Shown here: one piece after another, positions 10,761-20,944 of the stretch
How positions within the stretch are numbered: the stretch's first letter is position 1
How the letters are laid out: each line of letters begins with the position of its first letter
NCBI GenBank assembly: GCA_029959085.1
Contig: JARWIR010000018.1
Coordinates: 4,774,001-4,838,000, forward strand
From: Nemophila menziesii
Lineage: Eukaryota; Streptophyta; Magnoliopsida; Boraginales; Hydrophyllaceae
Length of the DNA: 64,000 bases
Reading direction: 5' to 3'
Made by a program: the position numbers and the translations under genes
The notes under the pieces: model-generated
The model's database searches: none
What the model was told of the DNA's origin: nothing
Seen by the model: only the letters and a program-made list of their open reading frames with translations

Positions 10761-11145
10761 TAATTTTCCATTAATAAAACATCACCTAAAATTATTATAA
10801 CTCAATAACCAAATTAAAATTATAACAAAAAATTATAAAATAGTTATTAATTAATAAAAATGAACAATATATTACACATACAACACTAAACAATACTACT
10901 TGCACTTATATAATATAATATACAACAACAATTATACAATTTAAATAAATAAAAGGAAAAAAAATTAGAAAATACCTTTCTTGTGGAAAAAGTGATGAAA
11001 AAAATTCCTTGAAAATGGCACCAAAAAGAGCTAGATGAATCAGAGATGCTTCGTTATTGATTAATCCGGAATTTTGTGAGTATTAGGGGAAAAAGTTGGG
11101 ATAATTTTGGGGGTTTTTCGGAGTTTTTGGAGGTTTTTATGTAGT
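10761..11145. other. AT-rich DNA between the minisatellite and the CACTA-like end
   Basis: No gene or repeat recognised. If the CACTA reading of 11146-11371 is right, this is probably inside that element. Confidence 0.35.
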
Positions 11146-11371
11146 ATTGGCCAACTGCCGAGTGGTTGTATTTAATACGGCGAACTCTTTAGCGAGCACA
11201 TTAAGTCCCCGACCCATATATTCGTCGCAAAAGAGTATCTCTAGCGAAGACTTGTATGTCCTTGCTAGAGATAGAGCCCTTTAGCGAGGTTTTGCAACAG
11301 CTACATTCTTTTTTTATTATTTTCGTTCCCATAAATTTGCTGCAACTTATAGGCGACGACGTGTAGTAGTG
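11146..11371. mobile_element. Right terminus of a CACTA-like DNA transposon
   Basis: The stretch ends GTGTAGTAGTG at 11371, which reads CACTACTACAC inward on the other strand, the hallmark CACTA terminus. Just inside are CpG-containing subterminal repeats (TAGCGAG, AGCGAAG, GGCGACGACG, TCGTCGCAAAAG) alternating in orientation, as in the subterminal regions where CACTA transposase binds. A possible 3-bp duplication TAC follows at 11372-11374, but no matching left terminus was found, so the duplication cannot be confirmed and the element length is unknown. Confidence 0.5.
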
Positions 11372-11374
11372 TAC

Positions 11375-12435
11375 TTATAGTTCTCAAATTCCTTGGAGAT
11401 CAAGATGGATGGTTGAATATATTAAAATAATAGTTGTTAATAACCTCTATTATAATTTGAACTACATAGAGTACACACCAAATTTTACTTTATATTTTTC
11501 TGTAAAGTCTTGTTTGAATCTCTGTCTTTATTTGGATAATATTGTTTCTAACTCTCACATTGGAATCAGCTCCTACAAGTATTTGATGACTATACCCTAA
11601 TTTTCATTACTTTATTATGATTTCCTATATTGACATTTTATTTCATAGTTATATATGATGCATACTAGTTGACCAAAAACAAATTAATAAATTTATGCTT
11701 GAAAGAAGAGGAAATATGGTTTTCTATGGTTTTAGTGGATCTTGGGTTGTATTATAACTAATGCATATGTTTGTCAATTGATAATTGTGGATTTGAATTT
11801 CTTTTAGCATTCTCAGGCACTTGTAAATCAATTTTTTGTAAGTATGATGGGTGTTTATGCTCTTTAGACTAATAAATGTTCCAAATTTAATATACATGAA
11901 CCCCTAGGTTTTGGCCTTATGTATAGATCCTTATCACATTATTAAGTTAGGATTATAAAAATTAAAAATATTATGGAATTACAAGAGGTTGGGCAATACC
12001 TTGAAGATGATTTAGATGATAGATTACTTCTTTATCATTCATAGGCATTGTTAAACACATTATTGCCCTTTTTAACTTGTTGTTAATCAATCTTTTCTTA
12101 ATGACCATATTTTGTGCTTCGATAGTTTGGATCTAGATTAATATAGATATGAACCTAATACTTCTACTTCGAGCTTATACATAATATCTATAATAGTATA
12201 GTATTCAATTATTTTAGATAGTGAAGTTGTTAGAACCCACACCAAAACGTAAAAGTTTAAATAGAAATTATGGCGAATTTCATCATCCGATGAATATTGT
12301 TTATGCGTGCGCAATAAGCATGACATATTATACTTTTAAACTATTTTAATAGGGCCAAAAAATTATATAACACTTATCACATTTTTATAATATTTAACTA
12401 AAATTAAGATAATTTTTTTCTTTTTAATTAAATCA
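11375..12435. other. AT-rich DNA without recognisable genes
   Basis: Open frames here (such as 11409-11600) have no motif and ordinary AT-rich composition. I see nothing supportable. Confidence 0.4.
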
Positions 12436-12506
12436 TGAATCTTTAGCTATCATACTCTAGTTAACTATTTCTTTATGTTAACTAGAGTATTATATATAAA
12501 GATTCA
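12436..12506. repeat. Inverted repeat, two 30-base arms with 11-base loop
   Basis: 12436-12465 and 12477-12506 pair at about 27 of 30 positions, around the core CTCTAGTTAAC / GTTAACTAGAG. It lies close to, or just inside, the outer side of the copia LTR candidate. It may be a small miniature element or part of the LTR. Confidence 0.65.
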
Positions 12507-12785
12507 TTAATTATTTAGGAATAGTTTTTATCTCTCATAATTCAAAATAATGCAAAAATTGTTATAAACTAATATATATAAGTTAAAATAGATAGTTAAA
12601 TATGGAGACCATACTATTATTCTTTCTTCAACTAGTGTCAAATATAATTGGGTGAAGGTCATACATTTATAGGAGATATATGACGCTTCATTTCATACAA
12701 TAATTGTCCAACACAAAGAGAGAATAGGAAAGGTATAGAATGCAAAAGTGAATCCATTCAATACTAATTATTTATATTATTTACA
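12507..12785 (-). repeat. Candidate copia 3' LTR (outer boundary unknown)
   Basis: On the minus strand a purine tract AAGGGGAGAT at 12786-12795 is followed at 12785 by TGTAAATAATATAAATAATTAG, the expected PPT-LTR junction for the copia element upstream. No second LTR copy was found above 16.2 kb, so neither the length nor the far end can be fixed; the start given is nominal. Confidence 0.4.
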
Positions 12786-12808
12786 ATCTCCCCTTGGATG
12801 TTTGTTAA

Positions 12809-13190
12809 TTATAAAATATGTATCATTAAGACCTTGCCAAGAAAAACCCTGTGGGATAAAAACTTGGTCGAAGAAAAAAGAGTATATATACATAGATTAT
12901 CTTCAAATACTGCCTCGCTAAAACTTTTCCAGGAAAATCTCAGTGGATAAAATCTTGGTCGAAGGAAAAAAAGAACGGTGTCTTGTTCATGCTCCCCTTG
13001 ATGTTGGCAAGAGATCTCTGAACTGTCGCATTCCAATATCGAGGACCAAATTTTTGAATCTTGTTGTTGGCACTAATTTTGTAAATAAATATGCAAAATT
13101 GTTACGTGATTATATATGTCGAATGTCAATATCCCCATTCTTCTGTAGCTCGTGTGTTTCTAAAACTTTGGTGAAATATGTTTTTTTATA
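12809..13190 (-). pseudogene. Copia pol C-terminal tail and downstream leader
   Basis: In changing frames this reads KKHISPKF, then ILECDSSEISCQ, matching the typical end of plant copia pol (a TKHISPKFF block, then a basic M-R-x-L-R-D-L block). It is interrupted by stops and shifts. A purine tract, CAAGGGGAGC, lies at 12991-13000 on the minus strand, and a second at 12786-12795 adjoins the LTR. The tail follows the RNase H end at about 13191 without a gap. Confidence 0.6.
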
Positions 13191-14440
13191 TCACCTTTGA
13201 TGTATCCATTTTGCATTTGTGTGAGCATTATCCTCATACAATATCGTCGGTATATTTCTTATTGAGGATAACTCACATGTTTCTTGGATATGTTGAACTA
13301 GGGATATTAACCATATACAATGTCTTCTTGCTTCATATAGTCCCAATATTTTAGAATGATTGATGAAGTGGAAACTAAAGTTTGTTTCACGGATCTCCAT
13401 GATATCGTAGCGTCACTACAAGTAAACACGTAACCACTTTGAGATCTTCCTTTGTGAGGGTCTGAAAGATAACCAGTTCTGAATATTTTGAGTAAACAAA
13501 CCCATATCTGTTGTTCAATGAATATAACACAAGACATGCTTAATCCATTCCAATGTATTTTTGTTGGTTTTGAGCTATACATTGCAAATAGATTTTCTGG
13601 AAATGATATGTCAGGTCTTGTACAATTTGCAAGGTACATTAATGTTCCAATGACACCAACATATGGTACTTCCGGACCTAATAGTTCTTCTTCTTTTTCA
13701 CGTGGACGGAACTGATCTTTACTTATATCTAGGGATCGAACAACCTTAGGGCTACTTAATGGATGAGCCTTATCTATATAAAGATGTTTCAAAATATTAC
13801 CGATATATGTTGATAGATGGATAAATATCCAAGATGACATGTGTTCGATTTGCAGGCCGAGACAAAACTTTATTTTTCCAAGGTTTTTCATCTCAAATTC
13901 TCTCATTAGATAAGTTGCAGTTGTAGTAAGCTCTTCTGGAGTACACATGAGCTTTAATTCGTCCACATATACATCTATTATGGAAAATCCCTTTTTATAA
14001 TTTTTTTATTAAAACGCAAGGACAAATTAAATTGTTGATGTATCCTTCCCTAATAAGGTATTCACTAAGCCGGTTATATCACCTTCTCCCCCAGAATCCA
14101 TACAGGGATCTTTGTAACTTAATTGAGTATAAAAAAAAGGTTTTTGATTATATGTATCATTTAATTAGAATCCTTCAGGGATCTTCATATAAACATCAAA
14201 ATCTATGACACATACAAATATATGGTGAGAACATCCATAAGATGCATATCTAGTTTTTCAGTGACTGCTAGAATAATCAAGTATTATAATGTAATTGCGT
14301 CGATTACTGGGAAATATGTTTCATGATAGTCAATCTCAGGTCTTTGTGAAAAACCTTGTGCCACAACCGTGTCTTATATCTTTCAATTTCATTATTCTCT
14401 ACTGTTAGGAGTATTAGTCCAAAAGCTTTTTGATTTTCTA
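13191..14440 (-). pseudogene. Copia reverse transcriptase and RNase H, broken, catalytic box altered
   Basis: Degraded RT blocks run from about 14400 (RYKTRL, then in another frame a V-x-Q-G-F-like block, MHLMDV and PEGF-type segments) into an open stretch at 13307-13966. Its start covers the catalytic box, which reads YVDELKLMCTPEEL: the second Asp of YVDD is Glu (GAA). Then come EMKNLGKIKFCLGLQIE, GTLMYLANCTRPDISF and the RNase H segment GYLSDPHKGRSQSGYVFTC with SWRSVKQTLVSTSS. A frameshift near 13350 moves to RRHCIWLISLVQHIQETC and NIPTILYEDN. Several stops and shifts show it is long dead. Catalytic change and domain order are seen; assignment to a Tork/TAR-type plant copia group is inference from these blocks. 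Confidence 0.85.
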
Positions 14441-15250
14441 TGGATTTCAATTCCACATCTTTCCATTTAGGTAAATATTATCTACATCTACATTCTTATA
14501 CCGTTTTTGGTTTGGGTCATCATTCGCAATGTCTAGAGCTATTACACATGCATATACATTATCTATAATGACTTTATTTCTATCCCAAGTTTCTCTTGTA
14601 TTCAAAAAATTCAAAGAGATATATTCAGACTCCTCAGTCACATTTCTCTTTTTATAATTCATTATCTTCTATCTCTATGAGTGATTTTATAGAATCAACA
14701 GTCACATTTTTTATACGACTTATCTCTTCGGGAGCACTTTCTTCTTATACCCTTTTCTTTCAAGGATTCTTATCTTTTGAACCAATACGACGTCCACGTT
14801 TGGTGCCCAAATTTACCATATTGTCAGGTCGTCCTTCAAGGATATCAACTCATGCTAGTGTATTTGCAGCAGGTATATGAGATTATGTTACTTTATTAAT
14901 ACCAGCAAACGCTTCTGGTAACTTATTGTAATATTTTGTAAATAAATTATCCTCTGTACATCTTGCTCGCATATATTAGTGTGTGGGTCAAGATGAGACA
15001 AAGATGACACATTCCATAAAATTTCCCACTTTTTATTATAAAATGACACTTTTTCTCCCTCTCATGGCGGGAAAGTTGTCTCATCTGCTTTAAACAAATC
15101 ACCGATTAAGGGCTCAATATATCTTATGATGGATGGAAGATCAAATCCAACATAGATTTCAAGGCATCATACCATTTTTGTTCACCGTGGTTGAGAAATT
15201 TGAACATAAACTGCACAACCAATTTTTTTTAAAATGAGACACATCTAGTC
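14440..15250 (-). pseudogene. Copia integrase C-terminus and linker, remnants
   Basis: Reading the minus strand downward from 15250, fragments in several frames give GCAVYVQISQPR, YVGFDLPSIIRYIEPL and HLDPHTNICEQDVQRIIYLQ, which match the segment between the integrase core and reverse transcriptase in plant copia elements. Next come TKRGRRIGSKDKNP and, at 14447-14662, EYISLNFLNTRETWDRNKV and ACVIALDIANDD. The integrase catalytic core and protease are absent. Confidence 0.75.
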
Positions 15251-15354
15251 AATGGCCAGAATCAAGTTGAAAAGGCGAATATTGTGATTAACTGAAGTTG
15301 GTCTAACATGATATCAGCAAAATTGGTTTCTTTTCCCTTACTATTAATGGATGC

Positions 15355-16225
15355 TTATAGTATTAACCCAATATTTGATGTACGGCATGTTCGAGAACAA
15401 TGTCCTTTCATCCCACACCTATAACAACCATGATCATCATTTTTAGGGGTGTGATGATTCATACATTTACCATTCTCTTGTCTCCAACCATTATTGGTGT
15501 TCCACTTCAAGGATTTGTTTGGGATATCTCCACCACCATAACCACGACAACGACCGTGACCACGACCACGACCAAAACTGTGACCTCTACGAAAGTTACT
15601 TATATTCACTTCTGGGAATAATGCATTAGTATTCGTTTCGAGGATGGTGCTAATCTACTGGGATGTGATTTATGATTTTTCACTAACATATAATTGTTTC
15701 GCTTAGCAACAAGGAGGTGTGAGATCAAATCAGTATTCTTAAATTCTTTTTCACGATACGTGGTTTGCATATCCATGTTAGTTGGGTGAAAGGTAGAAAT
15801 TATTTTCTCAAACATATATTCTTCGTTAAATATAAACTCAACATGATATCAACTGAGACACAATTTTAAACAGAGTTGAATTATATTCACTTATTATTTT
15901 GAAATCTTGTAATCTCAACTACATTCAGTCATAAAGAGTCTTAGGGAGTATCACTCCATTTATGTGATCATATCTTTATGTCAAGATTTTCCATAAAATG
16001 GTTAGACCTTGAACCAACATACTCGGATTTCAACCTGTCATCTATGTGGTGACGAAGAAAATCATGAATTTTGCTTTATCTTGCTCACTAGACGTAGTTG
16101 TTTCTTTAATTGTATTACTAAGATTTTTTTGATTTTAAGTGGATCTTATCATCGAGGACCCAAGTTAAATAATTTCTTCCAGAAACATCAAGAGTAGCAA
16201 ATTCAAGATTGATTATATTTTTCAT
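15355..16225 (-). pseudogene. Copia gag with intact CCHC zinc knuckle
   Basis: A likely start ATG at 16223-16225 gives MKNIINLEFATLDVSGRNYL, then TWVLDDKIHL, the usual N-terminal block of this gag group. After frameshifts come DFKIISEYNSTLFKIVSQ (about 15.85 kb), MFEKIISTFHPTNMDMQTTY at 15815, an RGRGHGRCRGYGGG-type basic glycine-rich segment and CYRCGMKGHCSRTC, a complete CX2CX4HX4C knuckle. At about 15355 the sequence passes within about 100 bases to the integrase C-terminal region, so protease and integrase core were deleted. Gag would form the RNA-binding particle shell. Confidence 0.8.
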
Positions 16226-16314
16226 GATACTATAATACAAAACAGTTGTATTTTAGATAAAAATGGTGTCATGGCTTAATTTGAAAAATATAGCATTCTA
16301 TTTAGATAAATAAT

Positions 16315-16435
16315 ATGTTCGAATCTCACAAGTGTTGAAAACAATTAATTTATGCTTCAAGCATAATAGGTTCAAATCTCACAAGTGGCAAAAATAATTA
16401 ATATTATGCTTCGCGCATATTTTTACTCTAGACTT
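16315..16435. repeat. Tandem duplication of about 56 bp
   Basis: Two adjacent copies share GGTTC(G/A)AATCTCACAAGTG, an AATTAAT block and TTATGCTTC(A/G)(A/C)GCAT. The GGTTCAAATCTCACAAGTGG wording is like the leader just after the primer-binding site of plant copia elements, which would fit a position upstream of gag, but no primer-binding site is visible. Confidence 0.55.
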
Positions 16436-17989
16436 TAGGCCATAAAGAGTTAAGTTTCAAAAAAAAATTATATGCGTCTGGCTTATATATATATATACAT
16501 ATATATATATATAAATGAACTAAAGAATATTTAACTAAACACAAAAAGTATGATATGTTTTAAACAATATATCTAACTGCATATATACATTTAGAAAAAA
16601 CATAAACAATATATCCAACTTTATATACATTTAGAAAAAAGTTATAATGTGTGGTATATGAAAAAATAAATGCAATTTAGTTAAGCATGAGCATCTAGCA
16701 CAAAAGAAAATTGTGCATTAATAGAAATTAAGTGTCACAAAGAAGAGATTGTTTTTGCACGAAAAGGAAATAAAAGATCGTTGATATAAAACAAAAAAGG
16801 TCGTTGGTATATGAAAAAGAAGTAAAAGATCGTTGGAACGAAAAAAAATTGTCTCAAGAAAAGCAAGCAAGTGATTATAGGGACCTTATAGTGTAATTTT
16901 CAACGTAAAGAGTAATAATAATTTCACAAACCAATAGTGCAATTAACTCGAACAATGAATATAAGGACCTAAACTGCAAGTTTTGCATAATATATGGACC
17001 AATGAGGCAAATTTAATCAAGAGACCTACATTGCAGTTAACTATAAATAATTGACTTTTGCTGGAGAGATCTCAATCAAAATTTTGATTACACATGTGCC
17101 TAAAGGAATTATAGAAATATACAAAACAATTGGTGCAATATTTATATGATCCATATATACATGTAACTAACTAAGGACTAAACTGAAGATGAGTTGCCAA
17201 GGGATGAAGCAGATATTTTATTTTCTTTTCCGGCCACTAACAATTATAAAAGATATTCGAATCTTTCGCGTGATCACAAAACCGCACGTGATCTTACTTG
17301 CGGGTGAAAACGACGGGTATAAGAGGAGTAACCCACTGCCATCTTACCTAATAGAAAAAGTCACTACTTTAATGTTTATTTAGTTACATCATAAAATCAC
17401 ATGATATATAAAATACCATTTATACCTTTAAATGGAATTTTTTTCAATTATCAAAAAAGCAAATATAGGTGAAGGCACTAAAAGTCCAACCATTAATGCA
17501 GACCATATAACACACTCTTGAAAATTGGTCAGCTTAAAATTACCCCTGCAAGAAGAACTAAAATTTAACATATAAATTTACAATAAATACCCTCCTCCCC
17601 TAAAGACAATTATATTGAAGAAAGGCAGCAAAATTAAAGCACATCTTTGAGTAAACTTACTGAATTCCAGTGCCACCTACACACATTACCATTCTTGTAC
17701 GTAGCTAGATACCCCAAAGCCAACAGACTCCCTTTTTACTATTACATCAGTATGTAAGCATACACGGTAAATTTTGGAAATGGAATTAAATTAAAATAAT
17801 GTGAACTGAAGGAAACATATCAATTAACTGAAAGTGGAGAAATTTCCGGGTGAGGAGATGAAAAGACTGGAGCCTGTATTTTTCAACCAAAAACCAAGTA
17901 TAATCTGAATTAGCAAATAAGCTCAAATATGAAATAAATATAACCTGGTGCTAATATTTAAAAAAAACAAATATACGCGTGTTAATGTA
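16436..17989. other. AT-rich DNA between the copia remnant and the tandem array
   Basis: Contains a short TA microsatellite at about 16485-16513 and no convincing gene. Simple repetition around 16740-16850 (variants of AAAAGATCGTTGG) is the only internal structure noticed. The frames at 17189-17383 and elsewhere have no motifs. No LTR matching 12.5-12.8 kb was found. Confidence 0.4.
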
Positions 17990-19048
17990 AAAAAACACTA
18001 AGAGCATCTCTCATTATTAAACCACTTAAATATGCCTTTTTTTAAAGATTGAATAGCACAGTCTATAATGCAATAGTAATTTGCTACCATTTGAAACACT
18101 AATGTATATCTGGCTAACAACATAACACAAGGACCAATCAAAATAAACATTAAATTTTCCAAAAACTTGAAGTTAAAAACAATAATCAATATATTAAATT
18201 TCCTCACAAATCTGTATATTTGTAAATTTGCAATTAATAGGCATTCACGATTTCATTTGTGTTCATCATTTTTCTATGATGAATAAATAACTAAATAAAT
18301 AAATAAATAATAAATTATCAAACATATTAAGGTATAAATAGAGAAATCAAATAGTACCTTGTGTTGGTTATATGCACCGATAGACAACTTAGTTATCTCC
18401 ATAATGGTGAAATCCCAAACATAAAAAAAAAGACATAATAGAAATATTGTATTATTTAAAAAATAAATAGATTGGAGAGCTTATATTTCTTTTAAGATGA
18501 GAGAGGGGAGAGGATTGAGGATAAAATAAAGAACAAGAGTAATTAGATATTGGACGATAGATTGGGGGAGAATTTTATATATATTTGTCCCTGGTTGAAC
18601 CCGAGAATTAATTTCTTCTTGTTAACCGGATGGCCAAATCTTTGGGCTAGTTTTTTTAATTTTAGTCCAGATATTAATTAAATTCTAGGTGGGTTGAAAT
18701 TTTTTAGGGTTAGACAAGACCAGGTTGGATTTTTGAATGTTCTTTGCTCAACCTTAGTTTTGGTATTATCCAACATTACTCTTCTTTAAGTGTGTTAAAA
18801 AAATATTTAATTTGTTATATTAGAAATAATGTTTTAAAAAAAATAACCACGGTGGGCTCAAGCCAACTTTAACTATTGTTTAAACACCCATTTCACCTAC
18901 CCTGTCCACAAACAATCGATTATATGCACACTCTGTCCCTCACTATATATACATAATAGTAATCATGAAACCTTACTCAATACTCAATATAGGGTTTCGA
19001 TTTATTTTTATTTTTTGCTTAGGTTTTGAAAAAATGGAGGATAGCAGA

Positions 19049-19753
19049 GCCGTCCTGGGCAAGTGCAACAAGGGAGACTGCACAAGACCCTTTCAATGTG
19101 AAAAAAATCTTTTTCAATTCTTTATAAAATTTGTCTATTTTCTCTTTATTTACTAGATATATCGTAATCATCATTATAAACAAAAAATAGTATACCTATA
19201 TTTCAACATGGTATATTCCAAATAATATACGATTCATCAAATCTTCAAGGTCCAGGTAATTTAAATTTTAAAAATATATATTTAATTTTGTTTATATTAT
19301 ATGATTAAGTATAATAAATATATTAATGTTATAATTTGTTAATAATTTTAAATTATAATTACAAATCTTGCATTAGATGGTGGAAAAATTATTATTTTTG
19401 TCTGTACTAATGTTTTTTTCAAGTTGCAAATACTTTTGTGGCGAACAACCATTAAGTTGTAAGTTGTCGTACTCTTTTTTCTTTTATGCTTCTAACAATT
19501 TTGGAAAAAAAATGTTTACAATTTACAAATTGTATGCAAATAGAAATTAAAATATGATTTGTTCAAAATTTAATAAAAAAGCTATTTTGATAATTTTTCA
19601 TTTTTATAGAATTTTTTTATACAATATTTTTTTTTTTCAAAAGAATTTTTTTAATATGTTTGTAAGCATGCAACATGTGAATCTCTCCATGTTAATTGTT
19701 TTTTATATATATTAGAAGCTTATAATTTAAATTATTATATATTAAATATATTA

Positions 19754-19784
<31 letters not shown>

Positions 19785-20118
19785 CAAAATTAAATATTAC
19801 AGTAATTACAAGATGAAGAGTTTAAATAAAAATTGATTAGTTGACGTTAACAAATATTTAATAAAACTTTATTAGGCTCGATTGAAGTGATATAAAAAAT
19901 CATTGAAAAATTTCATAAAATAAATTATTACTTAATATGTAAGAATTTTTATACTTCACTATTCTAATCTAATATGCTAAAAATTATTTTATATATTTTA
20001 TTCTATTGATTGTTATAAATATTTTTATAGAGTTTATAATAACAAATTTAAGTAGTTTTCTTTGTATTATAACATTTTTTATACAAAGGCCCAATTTGAA
20101 ATGTTTGCCCCTTCTCTG
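19049..20118. mobile_element. Insertion in the left arm with 8-bp duplication (unit 1 copy)
   Basis: It begins GCCGTCCTGGGCAAGTGC and ends before TAGTAGAAGAGAG. It splits a copy of the ORF start: ATGGAGGATAGCAGA lies on its left and the continuation (AGAGAGTTGGGTTGTCATTAG) on its right. ATAGCAGA at 19041-19048 is matched by ATAGTAGA at 20119-20126 (one mismatch here, exact in units 3 and 4). An 8-bp duplication points to a hAT-type element, but no terminal inverted repeats are obvious and no transposase is present. A (TA)n tract lies near 19757-19785. Confidence 0.6.
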
Positions 20119-20210
20119 ATAGTAGAAGAGAGAGTTGGGTTGTCATTAGATTTGACGATTGGAGAGGATATGGTTTCATCAAACTAAAAAATAGCGGTGA
20201 CGGCAACTAT
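20119..20210 (+). pseudogene. Partial cold-shock-domain fragment, unit 1 left arm
   Basis: This is the right-hand half of the ORF split by the insertion. It encodes a WVVIRFDDWRGFGFIKPNNS-like stretch in the better copies (50401-50488) and is decayed here. It ends within the domain, where the sequence passes into the boundary of the second promoter block. Confidence 0.5.
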
Positions 20211-20352
20211 ATGATATCTAAAAACAACACACCAAAACACTAAAACAAAATTCCACTAAGACCGGGTTGATCTACCTAAGTGTGTTAAAAAAATATTAAA
20301 ATTGTCTCATACCCTGCCTGCAAACAATTCATTATACGCACCCTCTGTCTCT

Positions 20353-20446
20353 CACTATATATACATAATAGTAAACAGGATACCTTACTCAATACTCAAT
20401 TTAGGATTTAGATTTATTTTCATTTCTTGCTTAGGGATTTGAATCG
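20353..20446 (+). promoter_or_regulatory. Promoter-like block: TATA box and leader before the CSD-like ORF
   Basis: CTCACTATATATACATAATAG lies about 90 bases upstream of the ATG, a good distance for a plant TATA box plus a short leader. The block recurs before every copy of the ORF on both arms, with strong conservation. That it acts as a promoter is inference. Confidence 0.4.
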
Positions 20447-20656
20447 ATGGAGGATAGCAGAAGAGATAGTGGGTTTGTCATTAGATTTGTCGATTGGAGA
20501 AGCTTTGGTTTCATCAAGCCAAATATTAGTGGTGACTGCAGCGGTGACGTCGTTGTTCAATTTTTTGATATCATAACCGACTCTAGTGTTCGCTACCGTG
20601 CATACAACTCTATGCTGGCCAATAGGTTGAGTTTAGCCCTAAAGGGGGAAAAGTAA
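20447..20656 (+). CDS. Cold-shock-domain-like ORF fragment, unit 1, left arm
   Basis: The 69-residue product reads MEDSRRDSGFVIRFVDWRSF and continues GFIKPNISGDCSGDVVVQFF. Spacing matches a cold-shock domain: G9, V11, F14, R18, then SFGFIKP (residues 19-25) as the RNP1-like strand and VVVQF (35-39) as the RNP2-like strand, followed by a segment ending near NRLS. Plant cold-shock proteins bind RNA through these strands; here RNP1 has Ser for Gly and RNP2 lacks the usual F-V-H. The full family protein is longer, with a Gly-rich, CCHC-knuckle tail that is not present. Context GAATCGATGG suits translation. The ORF points at the palindrome centre. Best read as a captured 5' gene fragment; expression is unknown. 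Confidence 0.6.
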   Translation: MEDSRRDSGFVIRFVDWRSFGFIKPNISGDCSGDVVVQFFDIITDSSVRYRAYNSMLANRLSLALKGEK

Positions 20657-20759
20657 GGATCTTGATGTTTTGGTCTCAACTGTTGAGAATGGTTTTAAAA
20701 GGAGCATGCTGAGTCTATGCTCCTTTTAAAACCATTATCAACAGCTGAGACCAAAACAT

Positions 20760-20944
20760 CAAGAGCCCTACTTTTTCCCCCTCTTTGAGGGCATAAAACT
20801 CAACCTCTTGTCCAACATACAATTTTATGCATGGTAGCGAACATTAGAGTCGGTTCTGATAGTCAAATTTGGCTTGATGAAACCAAATCATCTCCAATAG
20901 TCAAATTTAATGACAAACCCACTCTCTCTTCTGCTATCCTTCAT
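20760..20944 (-). pseudogene. Cold-shock-domain-like fragment, unit 1, right arm (broken)
   Basis: Mirror copy of 20447-20656, starting ATG at 20942-20944. It reads MKDSRRESGFVIKFDYWR, then TGA in place of a sense codon before FGFIKPN. About 60 bases covering the acidic loop and RNP2-like strand are missing. It is the most damaged of the full-length positions in the array. Confidence 0.55.

Noticed and set aside
16230..16330. Primer-binding site and 5' LTR for the copia element
   Set aside because: No match to the initiator-tRNA complement and no second copy of the 12.5-12.8 kb LTR candidate.
9786..17990. Host gene with introns
   Set aside because: Looked for chained splice sites and coding stretches; all recognisable coding segments belong to the copia element.
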